From an uncultured Roseburia sp. (lineage in GTDB: Bacteria; Bacillota; Clostridia; Lachnospirales; Lachnospiraceae): 17,606 nt of DNA. The stretch's first letter is position 1; every line of letters starts with the position of its first letter. The stretch is from NCBI GenBank assembly GCA_947070915.1, contig CAMTDY010000042.1:1-17606 (forward strand). The letters run 5' to 3'. Below the pieces are notes generated by a model. It was given only the letters and a program-made list of their open reading frames with translations, had not been told where the DNA came from and did no database searches. Positions 5,810-13,220 of this stretch are shown here, piece after piece. Made by a program: the position numbers and the translations under genes.

Positions 5810-8041
5810 TTATTTACTTTTTGCTTTCTTTTTGCTGATCTTGTTCAAGAAGAACCATACGGTACCTGCCAGACATACGGATGAATAACATCCGGAAATA
5901 ATACCTGCGATCAGCGGGATCGCAAACTGACGAACCGCATCCACACCCATGATCGCCAGAACCACTACCATGATCAGCGTCGTGATAGAAGTATTGATAC
6001 TTCTGCTCAGTGTCTGGGTGATACTCTCATTTACGATATCTGCAACCTCTGCACGGCTTCCCGCTTTCTTCCGGTTCTCACGGACACGGTCGAAGATAAC
6101 GATGGTGGCATTGATGGAATAACCGACGATGGTAAGCATACATGCGATAAACGTACTTCCCACAGAGATGAAGGCACTACCCACTGCGTACACCATCAGC
6201 ACAACGATCACGTCATGGATCAGAGCCAGTACGGAGCTGGCACCGAAAGCAAGGTTCTTGAAACGGATCCAGATGTAGATCAGCATACAGATTGCCGCAA
6301 TGATCACCGCAATCACCGCATCCGTCTTCATTTCATTACTTACCGAAGCAGAAATCGTCTCGATCTCAATATTCTCTTTTGTTACACCGTACTTTTCACC
6401 GACGGCAGCGACAACAGTCTTCTGCTGATCTTCTGTCAGATCCACCGTACGGACGATCAGTGTTCTCTCCCCGGCGACATCCGAGATCTCCGCATCCGAC
6501 ACCCCGGCTGCTGCCTTAACCGCCTCTGTAACCTCGGTCTTGAAATCTGCGCTGGCATTTCCGCTGCCATCAAAACCTTTTGCATTCTGGTCAAAAGTGA
6601 TGGAGGTAGATGAACCGCCCATAAAGTCAAGGCTGTAATTCAGGATCTGTCCAGTCTGCACTTTATTAAAGATCAGGCCTCCGATACAGAGCAGGAACAG
6701 AGCTCCCGAAATAATGATATATTTTTTGAAATTTCCAACAAAGTTGATAGATTTTCTCTCTCTCTGAACACCAAAGAACTTCACATTATCCAGTCCCAGG
6801 CTGACCAATCCGTACAGGATCCATCTGGTAACAAAGATCGCGGTGAACATGGAAAGAATAATACCAATAGCAAGAGTCTGGGCAAATCCCATAACGGTTC
6901 CCGATCCCTTGATATAAAGTACCACAGCTGCGATCAAGGTCGTTACGTTACCGTCAATGATCGCGGAGAGCGCCTTCTCAAAACCAATCTTGATGGCTGA
7001 CCGGACAGTCTTGCCAGTGGCAAGCTCCTCACGGATACGGGTAAATATAATACAGTTGGCATCCACCGCCATACCGATGGCAAGGATTACACCGGCGATA
7101 CCCGGAAGGGTAAGGGTGACATCCAAAGCATTCAGGGCCAGCAGCGTAGCTGCCACATAAAGAACCAGCGCAAGGGATGCAGCGGCACCTGGCAGACGGT
7201 ACATCACGATCATAAAGATAATGACAAGGATAAATCCAATGAGACCTGCATAGAGGCTGGTCTCCAGTGATGTAAAGCCAAGTTTTGCTCCCACGATGTT
7301 GGAACGGATGTTTTTCAGTTCCAGGGGAAGGGCACCGATACGAAGGGTAGCTGCCATATCCTCTGCATCTGAGAATTTCTCAAAGTTTCCGGAAACAACT
7401 GCGACACCGTCTGTGATAGCGGTCTGTATCACTGGTGACGAAACTTCTTTGCCGTCATAGATGATGGAAAGGGCTTCTCCCACATGGTCACTGGTAACGT
7501 TGCCAAATTTCTTGGCGCCTTTTCCATTAAATGTGATCTTCACCACATTCTCCGAAACGCCAGTCTGGCTGTCCTGCTGGGTTGTCGCCTCTGCCGAAGA
7601 GATCATGGATCCATCCAGCAGTACTTTTTCTTTGTCGTATGTGGCGGTCTTGTCCTCAGCGATCTGGCAGTCCGTCTTCAGCACAAATTCCAGTGCGCCG
7701 GCCTTTCCCAGCTTGTCCAGCACTGCCTGGGGATCCTCCACGTCCGGCACATCCACCGTGACGCGGTTGCTTCCCTCCTGGTACACCGAAGCTTCCGTAC
7801 TTTCATTTTCCACACGTTTCTGCATCTTATAGACCGTATCGCTCATCTCCTGGGCCGTCGGATTGCTTTTGGTCGCCTCATAGGTGACACTGACACCTCC
7901 GGCAAGGTCGAGACCTAAACGGATATTTTTGGCACTTCCTCTTTTGCCTGCCCCAACACCTGTGTATGCAACCACACCCATGGCGGCTGTCACAAGCAAT
8001 ACGAGCAAAATCTGAAAGATACCTTTCGTCTTACTATTCAT
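5810..8041 (-). CDS. secDF: Fused protein translocase subunit SecDF
   Basis: The 743-aa product joins SecD (about 1-430) and SecF (about 431-743), as in B. subtilis SecDF, rather than two separate proteins. It is an RND-type membrane protein that uses the proton-motive force to pull exported chains through SecYEG. SecD has the N-terminal helix, GLDLAGG (43-49), the periplasmic P1 region, and helices with GIAGVILAIGMAVDAN, including D327. SecF has LDFMGG (471-476), a second periplasmic domain, GYSINATIVIFDRVREN (640-656) and SRSINTSITTL with R680. The SecF position that is Asp in many homologues (GYSINDT) is Ala645 here. The start ATG has AAAGGAG nine bases upstream. A promoter at 8077-8105 precedes it and a strong terminator follows, so it is probably transcribed alone. 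Confidence 0.96.
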   Translation of the reverse strand: MNSKTKGIFQILLVLLVTAAMGVVAYTGVGAGKRGSAKNIRLGLDLAGGVSVTYEATKSNPTAQEMSDTVYKMQKRVENESTEASVYQEGSNRVTVDVPDVEDPQAVLDKLGKAGALEFVLKTDCQIAEDKTATYDKEKVLLDGSMISSAEATTQQDSQTGVSENVVKITFNGKGAKKFGNVTSDHVGEALSIIYDGKEVSSPVIQTAITDGVAVVSGNFEKFSDAEDMAATLRIGALPLELKNIRSNIVGAKLGFTSLETSLYAGLIGFILVIIFMIVMYRLPGAAASLALVLYVAATLLALNALDVTLTLPGIAGVILAIGMAVDANCIIFTRIREELATGKTVRSAIKIGFEKALSAIIDGNVTTLIAAVVLYIKGSGTVMGFAQTLAIGIILSMFTAIFVTRWILYGLVSLGLDNVKFFGVQRERKSINFVGNFKKYIIISGALFLLCIGGLIFNKVQTGQILNYSLDFMGGSSTSITFDQNAKGFDGSGNASADFKTEVTEAVKAAAGVSDAEISDVAGERTLIVRTVDLTEDQQKTVVAAVGEKYGVTKENIEIETISASVSNEMKTDAVIAVIIAAICMLIYIWIRFKNLAFGASSVLALIHDVIVVLMVYAVGSAFISVGSTFIACMLTIVGYSINATIVIFDRVRENRKKAGSRAEVADIVNESITQTLSRSINTSITTLIMVVVLAIMGVDAVRQFAIPLIAGIISGCYSSVCLAGTVWFFLNKISKKKAKSK

Positions 8042-8076
8042 TGTGAAAATCTCCTTTTCTAAAAATGTACCTAAAA

Positions 8077-8105
8077 ATTATAGCACAAACAATCATGTAC
8101 TTCAA
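8077..8105 (-). promoter_or_regulatory. Sigma-A promoter of secDF
   Basis: On the minus strand, TTGAAG (8100-8105), a 17-base spacer and TATAAT (8077-8082) are preceded by the extended element TGC. The -10 ends 35 bases before the secDF start codon. Confidence 0.85.
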
Positions 8106-8165
8106 GTAAAACTCGACAAACATTGAAAACTGCACCCAGCAGGGGAGAATGGACGGTTTTCACAG

Positions 8166-8639
8166 TTATCCGTCCCTCTCCTTTTTCCTCAGCCGGAGTT
8201 CCCTGAAAAATCCGCTCATCATCTGGCTGCATTCTTCTTCCAAAACCCCTTTTTCCAGCTCCACCCGGTGATTAAATCCCTCCATCTGCAGAAGATTCAC
8301 CACAGAGCCGGCGCAGCCCGCCTTGGGATTCATGCTTCCGATAACAACCCTGGGGATCCGGGCCTGTACGATCGCCCCAGCGCACATCGGACATGGCTCC
8401 AGCGTCACATACATGGTACAGTCCTCCAGCCGCCAGTCCCCCACGGCTCTGCCCGCCTTATGTATGGCGATGATCTCTGCGTGGGCCAGAGTATTTTTTT
8501 TGTCATTGCGCTTATTGTAACCGCGGGCGATGATCTTGCCCTCCCGGACGATCACACAGCCAATAGGGGTTTCCATCTTTCCATACGCCTTCTTTGCCTG
8601 GCGCAGCGCCTCCCGCATATAAATTTCATCGGTATTCAT
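8166..8639 (-). CDS. tadA: tRNA adenosine(34) deaminase TadA
   Basis: The 157-aa cytosolic enzyme converts adenosine 34 to inosine in the tRNA-Arg(ACG) anticodon, allowing wobble reading of CGN codons. It shows the complete zinc deaminase signature: HAE at 53-55 (zinc-binding His and proton-shuttling Glu) and PCPMC at 82-86 (two zinc-binding Cys). GCVIV near residue 27 and the C-terminal FFRELRLRKK tail also fit TadA. Start choice: the frame is open to 8732, but that would run across the promoter; the ATG at 8637-8639 has GGAGG six bases upstream and gives a normal TadA N-terminus (MREALRQAKKA). It is divergent from the Mnh operon and followed by secDF, which has its own promoter. Confidence 0.95.
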   Translation of the reverse strand: MNTDEIYMREALRQAKKAYGKMETPIGCVIVREGKIIARGYNKRNDKKNTLAHAEIIAIHKAGRAVGDWRLEDCTMYVTLEPCPMCAGAIVQARIPRVVIGSMNPKAGCAGSVVNLLQMEGFNHRVELEKGVLEEECSQMMSGFFRELRLRKKERDG

Positions 8640-8691
8640 CGCTGTCCTCCATATGATGATCCACCTTAATGCCTTCACGTAAATTAAAAAC

Positions 8692-8720
8692 ATTGTAGCA
8701 CAGGCGGCTGGCAGCGTCAA
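8692..8720 (-). promoter_or_regulatory. Sigma-A promoter of tadA
   Basis: On the minus strand, TTGACG (8715-8720) and TACAAT (8692-8697) are separated by 17 bases, with an extended TGC before the -10. It gives a leader of about 45 bases. Its -35 lies 19 bases from the -35 of the opposite promoter. Confidence 0.85.
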
Positions 8721-8739
8721 TTTTTTCCTCATGAACTGG

Positions 8740-8768
8740 TTGCAAACCTGTCACGAATCTATTATAAT
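8740..8768 (+). promoter_or_regulatory. Sigma-A promoter of the mnh/mbh-like operon
   Basis: TTGCAA (8740-8745), a 17-base spacer and a perfect TATAAT (8763-8768) lie 38 bases before the mnhE start. I found no clear terminator or second strong promoter between the genes downstream, so this promoter probably drives the whole operon. Confidence 0.85.
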
Positions 8769-8806
8769 AAATCAGAAGAATAAAAGAATGTGAGAGGAAG
8801 GTAGCG

Positions 8807-9280
8807 ATGTATTTTATTTTCCTGTTGTTTTGGATACTTTTGAATGGAAAACTGAACCTGGAGATTCTCCTTTTCGGCATATGCATCTCCCTGGCGGTGT
8901 ATCTGTTCTGCTGCAGATTTCTTGGCTATTCACCAAAAAAAGATCTGCTTTTTGCCCGCATATCACTCTATGCCCTGGGGTATGCTTTTCTTCTCGTGGC
9001 AGAGATCGTCAAGGCAAACATCGGGGTGTTAAAAGAGATCTATACCGAAAGGACCGAGGTGGAACCCTGCGTGGTAGAATTTATTTCTCCCTTTGAATCA
9101 GAAGTTCTGAACGTCATACTGGCAGATTCCATCACCCTGACACCAGGAACTATCACCGTGGAGCTCTCCGGCAGAAAATTTACCGTACACTGTCTGGACA
9201 AGTCTATGTCAGAGGATCTGGACCGCTCGTCCTTTGTCGCATTGCTGCAGAAAATAGATCGCTGCTTAAACGCAGGCTGA
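8807..9280 (+). CDS. mnhE: Na+/H+ antiporter subunit E (MnhE/MbhA-like)
   Basis: The 157-aa protein belongs to the MnhE/MrpE family. It has an N-terminal hydrophobic part with about three helices (roughly 1-12, 17-38, 48-70). A cytoplasmic domain follows, with the family-typical run NVILADSITLTPGTITVELSG (about 101-121), in which the segment LTPGT is diagnostic. MrpE is an assembly or stability subunit of the multi-part cation/proton antiporter; the equivalent in Mbh hydrogenase is MbhA. The ATG is preceded by AGGAAGG five bases upstream. It is the first gene of the operon, 38 bases downstream of a near-consensus promoter. Confidence 0.92.
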   Translation: MYFIFLLFWILLNGKLNLEILLFGICISLAVYLFCCRFLGYSPKKDLLFARISLYALGYAFLLVAEIVKANIGVLKEIYTERTEVEPCVVEFISPFESEVLNVILADSITLTPGTITVELSGRKFTVHCLDKSMSEDLDRSSFVALLQKIDRCLNAG

Positions 9281-9324
9281 GACTTAATTATAAATAGAAC
9301 GGAAGACTGACAGAAGGAGAAATC

Positions 9325-9633
9325 ATGTTACAGACTATACAATCGACTTTTTTTACCGGGGCGCTCATCCTGCTCTCCCTGTGCATCATTGCCTGCCTCA
9401 TGGCAGCCATCAAAGGACCGTCTCTGGGAGACCGCATGGTGGCGGCAAATATGACCGGAACACTGACCATCATTGCCATCTGTATCCTCGCCTGGCATCT
9501 GGATGAGGGATGGCTGGTAGATGTAGCTCTGATCTATGCCATGCTTAGTTTTATCGCAGTGGTGGTTCTGACAAAGATCTTTATCGGAAGCTACCAGTCT
9601 GGTTCAGAAGAGGATGAGGACGATGCCCTGTGA
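9325..9633 (+). CDS. mnhF: Na+/H+ antiporter subunit F (MnhF/MbhB-like)
   Basis: The 102-aa membrane protein has three helices (about 8-29, 41-58 and 63-88) and an acidic C-terminal tail (SEEDEDD). The family motif GPSLGDRMVAAN (31-42) and VDVALIYAMLSFIAVV (65-80) are intact. MrpF is a small membrane subunit of the Mrp complex and corresponds to MbhB in Mbh hydrogenase. The ATG has AAGGAG five bases upstream. It follows mnhE after 44 bases and precedes mnhG by 73 bases, a gap that holds an RNA hairpin. Confidence 0.93.
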   Translation: MLQTIQSTFFTGALILLSLCIIACLMAAIKGPSLGDRMVAANMTGTLTIIAICILAWHLDEGWLVDVALIYAMLSFIAVVVLTKIFIGSYQSGSEEDEDDAL

Positions 9634-9662
9634 ACTATGAATTAATATAATGTAAAAAGAAG

Positions 9663-9692
9663 CCAGGGACGCTCTTATGAAGACGTTCCCGG
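9663..9692 (+). promoter_or_regulatory. Intergenic mRNA hairpin before mnhG
   Basis: CC-A-GGGACG-C-TCTT pairs with AAGA-CGTTCCC-GG around an ATG loop, with one bulged C, one G-T pair and an A-C mismatch. There is no T-run after it, so it is not a typical terminator. It ends just before the GGAGG site of mnhG and could be an RNA-processing or stability element; function is inferred. Confidence 0.4.
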
Positions 9693-9706
9693 AATGGAGG
9701 AATACT

Positions 9707-10012
9707 ATGGAATGGTTACGATTCAGCATCGCAGCACTGCTTATCCTAGGTGGTATTTTTACTGCCATATCCGCTGCGATCGGCGTATTCAAGTTTAAAG
9801 AATGCCTCACAAGAATGCATGCGGCAGCTATGGGAGACACCCTTGCCCTGGCACTGGTTCTGGCAGGACTAGTCCTGCTCTTTGGCATATCTTTTACCTC
9901 TTTGAAACTGGTGCTTGTGATCGTCTTTTTATGGCTGGCAAGCCCCGTATCCAGTCACCTGATCGCCCAGATGACATATGAAAGGAAGAAAAGGGAACAT
10001 GACAATATTTAG
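9707..10012 (+). CDS. mnhG: Na+/H+ antiporter subunit G (MnhG/MbhC-like)
   Basis: The 101-aa product has three helices and the family hallmark TRMHAAAMGDTLAL (35-48), which follows the first helix in MnhG/MrpG proteins. The equivalent Mbh subunit is MbhC. Start choice: an ATG at 9677 is in frame but lies inside an intergenic hairpin; the ATG at 9707 has GGAGG six bases upstream and begins directly with the hydrophobic family N-terminus (EWLRFSIAALLILGG). The 3' end overlaps the next gene by 14 bases, suggesting translational coupling. Confidence 0.93.
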   Translation: MEWLRFSIAALLILGGIFTAISAAIGVFKFKECLTRMHAAAMGDTLALALVLAGLVLLFGISFTSLKLVLVIVFLWLASPVSSHLIAQMTYERKKREHDNI

Positions 10013-10301
10013 CCTGATACTCGTTGTATTTCTTATCCTGTGTGCTGTCGCTGTATGCCTGAATAAAAACCTTCTGACATCCATCGTGATCTTTATGTCA
10101 TACAGCGTGATCATGTGCATCCTTTGGATCATTCTGGAATCTCCGGATCTCGCCGTCACAGAAGCCGCGGTGGGCGCCGGTGTTACCAGCGTACTCTTTT
10201 TTGTAACCCTCAAACGGATCCATGCCATCAACACAGATGAGCGCAGAGAAAACACCTCCACAGATAATGCAGAGGAAGGGAAAGAGGCAGAACGATCATG
10301 A
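9999..10301 (+). CDS. mbhD: DUF4040/MbhD-domain membrane subunit
   Basis: The 100-aa protein has three helices and the DUF4040 (MbhD) signature ESPDLAVTEAAVGAGVTSVLF (47-67), with the conserved Pro-Asp and Glu55 in the membrane. In standard Mrp systems this domain is at the C-terminal end of the large MrpA; in Mbh hydrogenases it is the separate MbhD, as here. The C-terminal 30 residues are polar and charged. Start choice: the ATG at 9999, after GGGAAC/AAAGGAAG, rather than the in-frame ATG at 9978. It overlaps mnhG by 14 bases, and its TGA overlaps the next ATG (ATGA), so the three genes are tightly coupled. Confidence 0.88.
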   Translation: MTIFSLILVVFLILCAVAVCLNKNLLTSIVIFMSYSVIMCILWIILESPDLAVTEAAVGAGVTSVLFFVTLKRIHAINTDERRENTSTDNAEEGKEAERS

Positions 10302-11296
10302 GTAAAACAAGAGAAGATTATGAAAAAACATGGTGGCGCAGGCTGGAACGCTTTGTGAACGGCGATCGCATTGAAATCCATGAATACAACGACATTTTTG
10401 AACAGAATCCTTCTTTTTTAAAAGAAGATATCCAGAAGGATGATCCTGTGCTGGAACACAAAAAAAAGAAGAAAACCGATTGGCCGGAGCGTCTCGAGAC
10501 ACTGAAAGAACTGTATAACCGATATGAAAAATGGCCGGAAACCAAAGGGATCACAATCTTCAAGCGGATCTACGGCTGCATGGCAGTGCTGTTCTGCCTT
10601 GTGTTGATCTCCGTGCTTCTGGTTACGGTGTCCAACCTTCCCACTTTCGGAAGCGCGCATAATCCGGCCTCCAATGAAGTGGTGCAGCGATACATTGAAG
10701 AAGGTCTTGCTGAGACCGGCGCCGTCAATATCGTGGCAGGGATGATCCTGGATTACCGCGCTTTTGATACCCTGGGAGAATCCCATGTGCTCTTCATCGC
10801 CGCCACCTGTGTGATGATCCTTCTGCGCAAAGACAGGCAGGGAAAGAAACATGCCATGAAAAAAATTACCCCCCAGCCCAAGCCAGATCCAATCCTGAAA
10901 GCAGCCGCGACGCTGCTCACCCCTTTTATCCTGATCTTCGGCATTTATATTGTGCTGAACGGACATCTTTCTCCCGGAGGAGGCTTTTCCGGGGGCGCCA
11001 TCATCGGTGCGGGACTGATCCTGGCAGCGAATGCTTTTGGTTTTGAGCAGACTGGCAGATTTTTCACGCGGAAGACCTATTCTGTCATATCCCTGTTTGC
11101 CCTGCTGTTTTATTCCGCCGCCAAAAGTTATTCCTTCTATACCGGCGCCAACCATATCGAAAGCATCATTCCCAAGGGCACTCCCGGCGCCATCCTGAGC
11201 AGCGGGCTGATCCTGCCCCTGAACATCTGTGTCGGTATGGTAGTAGCCTGTACGATGTACGGATTTTACTCTCTGTTTAAAAAGGGGGAATTATAA
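10298..11296 (+). CDS. MbhE-MnhB fusion subunit
   Basis: The 332-aa protein joins two modules. Residues about 90-177 are MbhE-like: one helix, the conserved LPTFGSAHNPASNEV (114-128), the block ETGAVNIVAGMILDYRAFDTLGE (139-161), then a second helix. Residues about 200-328 are a MnhB (MbhF) domain with NGHLSPGGGFSGGAIIGAG (221-239) and four helices. In P. furiosus these are separate genes mbhE and mbhF; in MrpA/MrpB the first module lies at the C-terminus of MrpA. Before the first helix is an unusual 85-residue charged, Trp- and Lys-rich segment (for example TWWRRLERF), predicted to be cytoplasmic. The start ATG overlaps the preceding stop by four bases, and the stop abuts the mnhC ATG. Confidence 0.9.
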   Translation: MSKTREDYEKTWWRRLERFVNGDRIEIHEYNDIFEQNPSFLKEDIQKDDPVLEHKKKKKTDWPERLETLKELYNRYEKWPETKGITIFKRIYGCMAVLFCLVLISVLLVTVSNLPTFGSAHNPASNEVVQRYIEEGLAETGAVNIVAGMILDYRAFDTLGESHVLFIAATCVMILLRKDRQGKKHAMKKITPQPKPDPILKAAATLLTPFILIFGIYIVLNGHLSPGGGFSGGAIIGAGLILAANAFGFEQTGRFFTRKTYSVISLFALLFYSAAKSYSFYTGANHIESIIPKGTPGAILSSGLILPLNICVGMVVACTMYGFYSLFKKGEL

Positions 11297-11689
11297 ATGA
11301 ACAACGCAATATTTACGAATTACTATGAAGTGGCGGCCGTCATTCTTTTTGGGATCGGTCTGACAACCCTTCTTCTTCATAAAAACCTGATCAAAAAAAT
11401 TATGGGATTTAATATTATGGACACGGCGATCTACCTGTTCCTGACCTCTAAGGGCTACATCATGAGCCATCTGGCACCGATCCTGGTGGGCGCGGATATC
11501 CCGGATCCTTCCGGAAATGCTGTTAAAACATATACGAACCCGATCCCCAGCGGACTGGTTCTGACAGGAATCGTCGTCTCTGTCAGCGTCACAGCACTGA
11601 TGCTCGCCATCACCGTCCGCCTTTACAAACGATACGGCACGCTGGATATCGACCAGATCGCCCTGAGTGCCAAGAGAGAGGAGATTTAG
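11297..11689 (+). CDS. mnhC: Na+/H+ antiporter subunit C (MnhC/NuoK-like)
   Basis: The 130-aa product has three helices and belongs to the NuoK/MnhC family. The motif GFNIMDTAIYLFL (37-49) and the third-helix block PIPSGLVLTGIVV (82-94) are typical. NuoK-like subunits take part in the ion path linking antiporter-like subunits; the Mbh equivalent is MbhG. The ATG directly follows the TAA of the preceding gene, with GGGGGA before it. Its own 3' end carries the ribosome site of the next gene, which begins one base after its stop. Confidence 0.93.
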   Translation: MNNAIFTNYYEVAAVILFGIGLTTLLLHKNLIKKIMGFNIMDTAIYLFLTSKGYIMSHLAPILVGADIPDPSGNAVKTYTNPIPSGLVLTGIVVSVSVTALMLAITVRLYKRYGTLDIDQIALSAKREEI

Positions 11690-11690
11690 C

Positions 11691-13181
11691 ATGAGTCTGG
11701 TTCAGAACTTTCCCTTTTTCAATATTATCATGTGCCTGGCTGGCGGCGTCACCTGCTCTGTTCTCAGGGGCAAATACGCAAGGCGGCTGACCATGGGACT
11801 TTTGACTGTGATCTTATGCATGTCTGCCTTTGTTCTCGCCTTCGTGTTCCAGACCGGTGAAAGCTATACCTTTATGATGGGACACTTTCCGGCGCCCTGG
11901 GGCAACGAGATCCGGGTGGGAATCTTAGAGGCACTGATGGCTGTCTTTTTCAGCCTGATTATGATCCTCTCCATCCTCGGAGGTGGCAAATACATCCTCT
12001 CAGACATCATAGAGACCAAGCAAAATCTCTTCTATGTGCTGATCAATCTTATGATGAGTTCCCTGCTGGCACTCATCTACACCAACGATCTCTTTACCGC
12101 TTACGTATTCATCGAGATCAATACCATCGCCGCCGGAGGACTGATCCTGATCCGGGATACCGGACATACCCTGGTGGCGGCTACCAAGTACATGATCATG
12201 AGCCTGATCGGTTCCGGTCTGATCCTGATAGGACTTTCCATGCTCTATGGCATCACCGGACACCTTCTCATGTCAAACATACATGAAAGTGTAATACAGA
12301 TCAATGCCCACGGGCAGTATACCATTCCCCTCACGGTGATCATCGTATTTATCTGTGTGGGCCTGGCGATCAAGTCCGCGCTGTTTCCCTTTCATTCCTG
12401 GCTTCCGGATGCCTACAGCTATGGAACGGCGGCTTCCAGTGCCATTCTTTCCAGCCTGGTATCCAAGAGCTACATTTTTTTGCTGATCAAGATATTTTAC
12501 CGCGTGATCGGACTGGATATCATCATGCACTATCACGTAGAAAATATCCTGTTTGTTTTCGCGATCCTTGGCATGATCCTGGGGTCTGTCAGCGCCATCC
12601 ACCAGATAGACATAAGACGGATGATCGCATTTTCCTCGGTGGCGCAGATCGGCTATATCTACATGGGCATCGGACTGGACACAGAGGCAGGTATTCTCGC
12701 CGCCCTCTTCCATGTCATTTCCCACGCCGCATCTAAGTCCCTGTTGTTTATCTCTGCCAGAGGACTGTCAGAAGTATCAGGAAACAGCAAGCTGTTTCCT
12801 GATCTGAAGGGCGCCGGATACCGGAACATTATTGCCGGTATCGGTTTCAGTACGGGGGCTCTCTCCATGATCGGCATCCCCCTCTTTGCCGGGTTTACCT
12901 CCAAGGTATATTTTGCCCTGGCTACTCTGGAGTCCTCGCCTTTTAAGCTCTGGACTGCCATGATCGCCCTTGCCATCAGTACGATACTGAATGCTGTATA
13001 TTTTCTGCACACCGTACTTACCATATACACACCGGTCAACAAGACCGAGCGCATCGGATTCCGGGCAAAACGTCAGTTCACCCTTGCCATCCTGCTGTTT
13101 GTCCTTTTGAACCTGTTTCTAGGAATTGGTTCCAACCTTGTATGGCAGACGATCCAGTTGGGAACCGACATGTTTAGCTAA
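11691..13181 (+). CDS. mnhD: Proton-conducting antiporter-like subunit 1 (MnhD/MbhH-like)
   Basis: The 496-aa, about 14-helix protein belongs to the proton-conducting ND2/ND4/ND5 family. The key ion-path residues are present: Glu142 in YVFIEIN (helix 5), Lys228 in GLAIKSALFPFHSWLPDAYS (helix 7), Lys259 in VSKS (helix 8), and His341, His345 and Lys349 in FHVISHAASKS. Its position after mnhC matches MrpD/MbhH. Start choice: the ATG at 11691 has GAGGAG seven bases upstream; the upstream in-frame ATG at 11667 would overlap mnhC and add a non-membrane stretch. It is the first of four paralogous subunits in a row. The next gene starts 39 bases later. Confidence 0.93.
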   Translation: MSLVQNFPFFNIIMCLAGGVTCSVLRGKYARRLTMGLLTVILCMSAFVLAFVFQTGESYTFMMGHFPAPWGNEIRVGILEALMAVFFSLIMILSILGGGKYILSDIIETKQNLFYVLINLMMSSLLALIYTNDLFTAYVFIEINTIAAGGLILIRDTGHTLVAATKYMIMSLIGSGLILIGLSMLYGITGHLLMSNIHESVIQINAHGQYTIPLTVIIVFICVGLAIKSALFPFHSWLPDAYSYGTAASSAILSSLVSKSYIFLLIKIFYRVIGLDIIMHYHVENILFVFAILGMILGSVSAIHQIDIRRMIAFSSVAQIGYIYMGIGLDTEAGILAALFHVISHAASKSLLFISARGLSEVSGNSKLFPDLKGAGYRNIIAGIGFSTGALSMIGIPLFAGFTSKVYFALATLESSPFKLWTAMIALAISTILNAVYFLHTVLTIYTPVNKTERIGFRAKRQFTLAILLFVLLNLFLGIGSNLVWQTIQLGTDMFS

Positions 13182-13220
13182 CCGCGAAAAACGAACTTTA
13201 CTATAAAAAAGGAGGCTGTT

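Noticed and set aside
8119..8165. Terminator after tadA
   Set aside because: Outer arms TGAAAAC/GTTTTCA (7 bp) exist, but the interior pairs badly and no clean T-run follows, so I do not call it.
8640..8732. N-terminal extension of TadA
   Set aside because: It overlaps the tadA promoter; the ATG at 8639 has a well-placed GGAGG and the normal TadA N-terminus.
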